Source: Bacteroidota bacterium (GTDB lineage Bacteria; Bacteroidota; Bacteroidia; Chitinophagales; Chitinophagaceae). From it: 64,000 nt of DNA. Of this stretch, positions 62,601 to 64,000 are shown in pieces. The stretch covers positions 105,001-169,000 of the forward strand of contig JADJSG010000010.1 in the NCBI GenBank assembly GCA_016711825.1, given 5' to 3'. Within the stretch, counting starts at the first letter, position 1; every line of letters starts with the position of its first letter. The position numbers and the translations under genes are program-made. The notes under the pieces were generated by a model, which saw only the letters and a program-made list of their open reading frames with translations, did not search any database and was not told where the DNA came from.

Positions 62601-63909
62601 GGGTAGCTGTAACCACATTTCCAAAGGTAGGATTTACAAATGCTATTGGGGCCCAAGTAAAAGTAAGATTTGCATTCCCTGGATTGGGCGTTGCAGTCAT
62701 GACTGATGTTTGACCTTGGCAGATTGTATCATCATTTGAAACAGTAAAATTCGGATATTCTAAAATGTTTATTGTTACACTATCTGTAATAATATTTCCA
62801 CATAAAGTACCATAAACATAAACTTTGACTGTTTCAATACCTTCAGGAATATTATCCTGAATAGGAGAAATATTAAATGAAGTACTAACCCCAAAAGCAG
62901 GAATAACAACAGAAGTAGGCAACACTGGAAAATCAACTCCATTGGTAGCTGTACCAGCATAGGTCAATGCTATCGTTTGAGAGTATGGCTTAGGAGCAGG
63001 TCGTGATAAAGTAATGGTTGCAGAATTACAACCTTCAATGGCAAAAGGTGTTGCAGCTGGTATATTATTTGAAGAAGTGACATTGCTAATAGTAGCAGCT
63101 TCAGAAACAAAACTACCAGCTTCTAGAAAAACACCAGAGTCTAAAACGCCATCATAAACATCAGCAATCGCAAATTTCATATGATACGTAGAACAAGGTG
63201 TTACAGCGGCTCTAGCCATGATTTTTTGTGTCAAACCATCATACACAATTGAAGCTCCGAAAGTATTATTAATGTATAATGCATTATTAGGTGGTGCACA
63301 AGGCGCAACTACTGTACCACAAGGGTTTGCATTTGACCAGTTTACTGTATTGATTGATACGGGGCAATTTGTTCCGGGTATCAGTGCTACATTGGTTGGC
63401 ACACCATAACCCGGCCCGCTGATAAAAAATGAAAAGATATCATTAAAACTGGAACAAGTATAGTTTGTGTATTCCTCTGAACCAAAACGATAAAAAAACT
63501 TGACAGTATCGCCAATGGGAACAAAATCGAATTCTAATTTACATAAATCATAGATTGTACCTGTAGCTGCTGCTTGTAAATTAGCGTCCCCACCAACAGT
63601 ACCATAGGATACACTTGAAAACACACCTGCGTTTTGATTTGTGTTAAGTGCCGATCCACTTGTTAATACTACCCCGCTATCCATCACTAGTGTTGTAAGA
63701 ATCGCATTATCAAATTTGCCACTAGCCCCACTTGGACAAGTTAACACTGGATTTGTATAAGTTACACCTGTACCAACCAAGCGATCAACCATCGAATTGG
63801 CTGTTTGATTAGGTATCACAATCATTTGTGCTTGTACCTCAACACTAATGAATAAAAATGCGAAAATTGTTAAAGCAGAATGCTTTAAAAGTATATAAAA
63901 TTGTTTCAT
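50686..63909 (-). CDS. Giant SprB-repeat surface protein (T9SS cargo, adhesin-like)
   Basis: A 4407-residue exported protein, the largest gene here. The signal peptide covers residues 1-27 (ending EVQA). A choice-of-anchor-L type domain follows (about 35-270; DSGVVLTSGS, FRFGSEEYTNY-like FYRFGSEEYTNY, IFSFFISGPGYG), then a Calx-beta-like domain (about 285-385) and an Ig/PKD-like domain (about 390-470). About 49 SprB-like domains fill residues 470-4290, each with the pattern xxCxGGxxGSIxVxAxGG...YTVxxTDANGC. Four precede the homogeneous array at about 774-3366, 33 are in it, and 12 diverged ones follow. The last 95 residues are the gliding-associated (CHU_C) domain: FVPNAFSPNGDGNND, FEVFDRWGKRIW. 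SprB, the model, is a mobile surface adhesin for gliding; this protein could be an adhesin of that kind, but whether the cell glides is unknown. Confidence 0.93.
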   Translation of the reverse strand: MKQFYILLKHSALTIFAFLFISVEVQAQMIVIPNQTANSMVDRLVGTGVTYTNPVLTCPSGASGKFDNAILTTLVMDSGVVLTSGSALNTNQNAGVFSSVSYGTVGGDANLQAAATGTIYDLCKLEFDFVPIGDTVKFFYRFGSEEYTNYTCSSFNDIFSFFISGPGYGVPTNVALIPGTNCPVSINTVNWSNANPCGTVVAPCAPPNNALYINNTFGASIVYDGLTQKIMARAAVTPCSTYHMKFAIADVYDGVLDSGVFLEAGSFVSEAATISNVTSSNNIPAATPFAIEGCNSATITLSRPAPKPYSQTIALTYAGTATNGVDFPVLPTSVVIPAFGVSTSFNISPIQDNIPEGIETVKVYVYGTLCGNIITDSVTINILEYPNFTVSNDDTICQGQTSVMTATPNPGNANLTFTWAPIAFVNPTFGNVVTATPNATTTYTVTSNYPGCPPHDSTITIFVEPTPTISLIASPILCNGNTNGSITASGIVNYSPVTFQLLPGGVTQIGSPTTFNNLGPGVYTVTVSSAIGCTQSASIIINNPPTLTWQNVTITNIPCGAVNTGQINAAVQGGTPTYSYLIMPGGFVNNTGIFTNLGVGNYAVIATDANGCSVITTLSITQPVGPTFTNIISTNPNCNNLNGSIIATATGNGGLTYTLNPGNISNATGIFNPLVAGTYTIQVVDATSCTSTTVVNLVVPPLLTVTAVSNLIPCFGGNTSITVNVNGGTPAFQYSLNAGPSQLSNVFNNLNMGVYSISVTDANGCTGNTTISISQPTLLSITNITFTNPTCVPGNDGSMTITASGGTLAYTYNIGGANQANNVFANLGAGNYTITVTDANGCTATSTQTIAPPNSPTITAVVTTDVDCNGGNNGSITVTATGGLGALNYNLQPVNQNNATGIFTNLAAGVYTMTVVDANGCTISSTATIIEPTILSWTTTATTDVNCNGGNDGTLTATATGGTGIINYNLQPTNQTNNTGLFTNLTAGTYTVTATDANGCTLTTTIVINQSPALTWTQNTATNITCNGGIDGSITTTATGGTGIINYNLQPTNQTNNTGLFTNLAANTYTILATDANGCTISTTLTITEPTLLSITNITFTNPTCVPGNDGSMIITASGGTLAYTYNIGGANQASNVFANLGAGNYTITVTDANGCTATSTQTIAPPNSPTITAVVTTDVDCNGGNNGSITVTATGGLGALNYNLQPVNQNNATGIFTNLAAGVYTMTVADANGCTISSTATIIEPTILSWTTTATTDVNCNGGNDGTLTATATGGTGIINYNLQPTNQTNNTGLFTNLTAGTYTVTATDANGCTLTTTLVINQSPALIWTQNTATNITCNGGIDGSITTTATGGTGIINYNLQPTNQTNNTGLFTNLAANTYTILATDANGCTISTTLTITEPTLLSITNITFTDPTCVPGNDGSMTITASGGTLAYTYNIGGANQANNVFANLGAGNYTITVTDANGCTATSTQTIAPPNSPTITAVVTTDVACNGGNNGSITVTATGGLGALNYNLQPVNQNNATGIFTNLAAGVYTMTVADANGCTISSTATIIEPTILSWTSTAITDVNCNGGNDGTLTATATGGTGMINYNLQPTNQTNNTGLFTNLTAGTYTVTATDANGCTLTTTLVINQSPALIWTQNTATNITCNGGIDGSITTTATGGTGIINYNLQPTNQTNNTGLFTNLAANTYTILATDANGCTISTTLAITEPTLLSITNITFTDPTCVPGNDGSMTITASGGTLAYTYNIGGANQASNVFANLGAGNYTITVTDANGCTATSTQTIAPPNSPTITAVVTTDVDCNGGNNGSITVTATGGLGALSYTLQPVNQNNATGIFTNLAAGVYTMTVADANGCTISSTATIIEPTILSWTATATTDVNCNGGNDGTLTATATGGTGIINYNLQPTNQTNNTGLFTNLTAGTYTVTATDVNGCTLTTTLVINQSPALTWTQNTATNITCNGGNDGSITTTATGGTGIINYNLQPTNQTNNTGLFTNLAANTYTILATDANGCTISTTLTITEPTLLSITNITFTDPTCVPGNDGSMTITASGGTLAYTYNIGGANQANNVFANLGAGNYTITVTDANGCTATSTQTIAPPNSPTITAVVTTDVDCNGGNNGSITVTATGGLGALNYNLQPVNQNNATGIFTNLAAGVYTMTVADANGCTISSTATIIEPTILSWTTTATTDVNCNGGNDGTLTATATGGTGMINYNLQPTNQTNNTGLFTNLTAGTYTVTATDANGCTLTTTLVINQSPALIWTQNTATNITCNGGIDGSITTTATGGTGIINYNLQPTNQTNNTGLFTNLAANTYTILATDANGCTISTTLTITEPTLLSITNITFTDPTCVPGNDGSMTITASGGTLAYTYNIGGANQASNVFANLGAGNYTITVTDANGCTATSTQTIAPPNSPTITAVVTTDVDCNGGNNGSITVTATGGLGALNYNLQPVNQNNATGIFTNLAAGVYTMTVADANGCTISSTATIIEPTILSWTATATTDVNCNGGNDGTLTATATGGTGIINYNLQPTNQTNNTGLFTNLTAGTYTVTATDANGCTLTTTLVINQSPALTWTQNTATNITCNGGNDGSITATATGGTGIINYNLQPTNQTNNTGLFTNLAANTYTILATDANGCTISTTLTITEPTLLSITNITFTDPTCVPGNDGSMTITASGGTLAYTYNIGGANQASNVFANLGAGNYTITVTDANGCTATSTQTIAPPNSPTITAVVTTDVDCNGGNNGSITVTATGGLGALNYNLQPVNQNNATGIFTNLAAGVYTMTVADANGCTISSTTTIIEPTILSWTATATTDVNCNGGNDGTLTATATGGTGMINYNLQPTNQTNNTGLFTNLTAGTYTVTATDANGCTLTTTLVINQSPALTWTQNTATNITCNGGIDGSITTTATGGTGIINYNLQPTNQTNNTGLFTNLAANTYTILATDANGCTISTTLTITEPTLLSITNITFTNPTCVPGNDGSMTITASGGTLAYTYNIGGANQASNIFNNLGAGNYTITVTDANGCTATSTQTIAPPNSPTITAVVTTDVDCNGGNNGSITVTATGGLGALNYNLQPVNQNNATGIFTNLAAGVYTMTVADANGCTISSTATINEPTILSWTTTATTDVNCNGGNDGTLTATATGGTGIINYNLQPTNQTNNTGLFTNLTAGTYTVTATDANGCTLTTTLVINQSPALTWTQNTATNITCNGGIDGSITTTATGGTGIINYNLQPTNQTNNTGLFTNLAANTYTILATDANGCTISTTLTITEPTLLSITNITTTNPTCVPGNDGSMTITASGGTLAYTYNIGGANQANNVFANLGAGNYTITVTDANGCTATSVQTITTPNAPTITSALTTDANCVPGNNGTVSITANGGNGIYTYSADGINFQANNVITGLAAGTYTITVQDANGCTSSSLITINTTPSPVITNIAVTDATCVPGCDGTSTITATGGNGIYTYSIDNINFQANNLFTSVCANVYTATVTDGNGCSVTSTFTVTSANAPTIALNNTVDVLCFGGNNGAIAVTANGAGPMTYLLLPNGITNATGLYNNLTAFTYTVQVTDANGCTASTIVLINEPPMLQFTNILNNGALCSGANNGSIDVSTTGGTGNITYGINPFANFVPPTIFNNLMGNTTYTVTATDANGCSVTSSIFISQPQPIVFTNTVVTDVLCINGNDGSISVQATGGTGILNYDLNPNPQNNITGIFNNLTAATYTVTVTDANNCTLTTALIVAEPTAISINTLNYTDITCSNVNDGTINVNAVGGIGVLTYNIQPLNITNVTGVFNALVANNYTIQITDANGCSIDTTVTIINPLPLMIDSLTSSNVLCNGDSNGSIQINVSGGTGLLNYNLLPQNINNGNGLFNNLPFNNYTITVTDANLCSISTIVMITEPLPLTATVLNIQNILCSGGNNGQIDIGANGGTTPYLFTILPLNINNGTGVFTGLTVGTYTVNVTDSNQCSTSIQPIVITEPTPVKFDIVTKEDVKCFGDSTGTITVTASGGTGVIVYNIQPNMGLQNPLGNFTLLQAGTYTIIATDANNCTVSTTVVLLQNNKIVFDEITFVSPKCWGESNGIIQLTASGGVGQLTYYLNNQNPNTNGFFNQLLGGNYVATVMDALGCTIDSNIVLTQPERLAFEKLQIDPVYCKGYSNGKIISIATGGHGGYTYYLRPGLQVNKTGIFTGLHEGVYSLSIKDSMGCEFDTIIAVSPPLFPMDIILSKKDLSCYGKGTEGWALANVIGGEAPYTYLWNTSPAQYDEKAINLFYGYYVVEVTDARGCKEIDSVYIEPGPCCEEVFVPNAFSPNGDGNNDIFRVTTSSGIELIQFEVFDRWGKRIWSTNDFRSGWDGNDRGEACDMNTYYYIFRYTCLTDGENYIKKGDINLIR
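53815..61590 (-). repeat. Tandem array, 942-bp period, about 8.25 units, inside the giant gene
   Basis: Each 942-bp unit encodes 314 residues, four different SprB-like domains in fixed order: A (LLSITNITF), B (SPTITAVVTTDV), C (ILSWT) and D (PALTWTQNTATN). A marker beginning GGAGCAATGG recurs at 54761, 55703, 56645, 57587, 58529, 59471, 60413 and 61355 (one copy has a single substitution), always exactly 942 bases apart, so no insertions or deletions have been kept. There are eight full A-B-C-D units plus a ninth A domain. Differences between units are scattered single substitutions. Confidence 0.97.
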
Positions 63910-64000
63910 TCTAACTTGAAAAATAACGGGTTAACTAATCTAAATGTTATTTAAAAACTAAAATTAAACCAATTTTTTAAAACAAAAGCTATTAATTATG
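63910..64000. other. Upstream region of the giant gene, cut by the window edge
   Basis: Ninety-one AT-rich bases that should carry the promoter of the giant gene. On the minus strand TAGCTTTTG lies near the right end, close to but not matching TAnnTTTG. No other feature is visible. Confidence 0.3.

Noticed and set aside
53270..63409. Several open frames of 60-90 codons on both strands inside the giant gene (for example 53270-53482 plus, 58310-58561 minus, 62207-62413 plus)
   Set aside because: They are out-of-frame or antisense readings of the repeat-coding sequence, with no start context and compositions dictated by the repeats.
1..64000. tRNA, rRNA, insertion sequence, integrase, toxin-antitoxin, restriction or other defence genes
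   Set aside because: None of the genes or gaps shows the relevant motifs, cloverleaf-type arms or terminal inverted repeats.

Overview
This 64 kb stretch comes from a member of the phylum Bacteroidota. The evidence is several proteins ending in type IX secretion (T9SS) sorting domains, gliding-associated C-terminal domains with SprB repeats, a PorT-like T9SS protein, a fused SecDF, a Rho with a long Asn/Gln-rich insert, and promoter boxes of the Bacteroidota form TAnnTTTG. It is AT-rich and chromosomal in character. I see no phage, insertion sequence, CRISPR array, tRNA or rRNA. The order or genus cannot be fixed from the sequence alone.

Layout. 1-3061: the end of a polysaccharide cluster (sugar aminotransferase, UDP-glucose dehydrogenase, UDP-glucuronate decarboxylase). 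3450-9191, minus strand: a large outer-membrane-type protein, release factor 2 and a DUF6089-like barrel. 9638-16541: a LytS/LytTR two-component pair, then three exported proteins in tight succession (arylsulfotransferase-like, a protein with two carbohydrate-binding-like modules, and a CotH-kinase/lamin-tail protein), all with T9SS tails; this is the best candidate for an uncharacterised surface-modification system. 16538-22538: a SpoU-type methyltransferase, rho, and an NfeD-like/flotillin pair. 23029-29989: a Crp/Fnr regulator, a DinB-like protein, an exported GH18 chitinase, and a CheB-CheR-PAS-histidine kinase-receiver fusion.

30298-34139: ubiE overlapping porT, convergent with an 809-residue SprB-repeat protein. 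34671-45882 is a long minus-strand block of housekeeping and transport genes: thiolase, secDF, a His/Arg-rich secreted peptide, an RRM protein, infC, a LysE-like exporter, pruA, a ROK kinase and an FHS-family sugar transporter. 46018-50628 holds a DedA protein, an MFS transporter, a DUF4397 lipoprotein, a rhomboid protease and an aminotransferase. 50686-63909 is one giant gene for a 4407-residue surface protein with about 49 SprB-like domains. Its core is a tandem array with an exact 942-bp period (314 residues, four domains) and visible higher-order structure.

How the parts connect. Export and surface display dominate: SecDF drives Sec export, PorT belongs to the T9SS, and at least six genes encode likely T9SS cargo. 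Sugar-nucleotide enzymes at the left edge would feed surface glycans. A weakly conserved intergenic repeat near 3.15 kb, 30.1 kb and perhaps 34.3 kb, and promoter boxes lying only a few bases before start codons, are the main non-coding observations.
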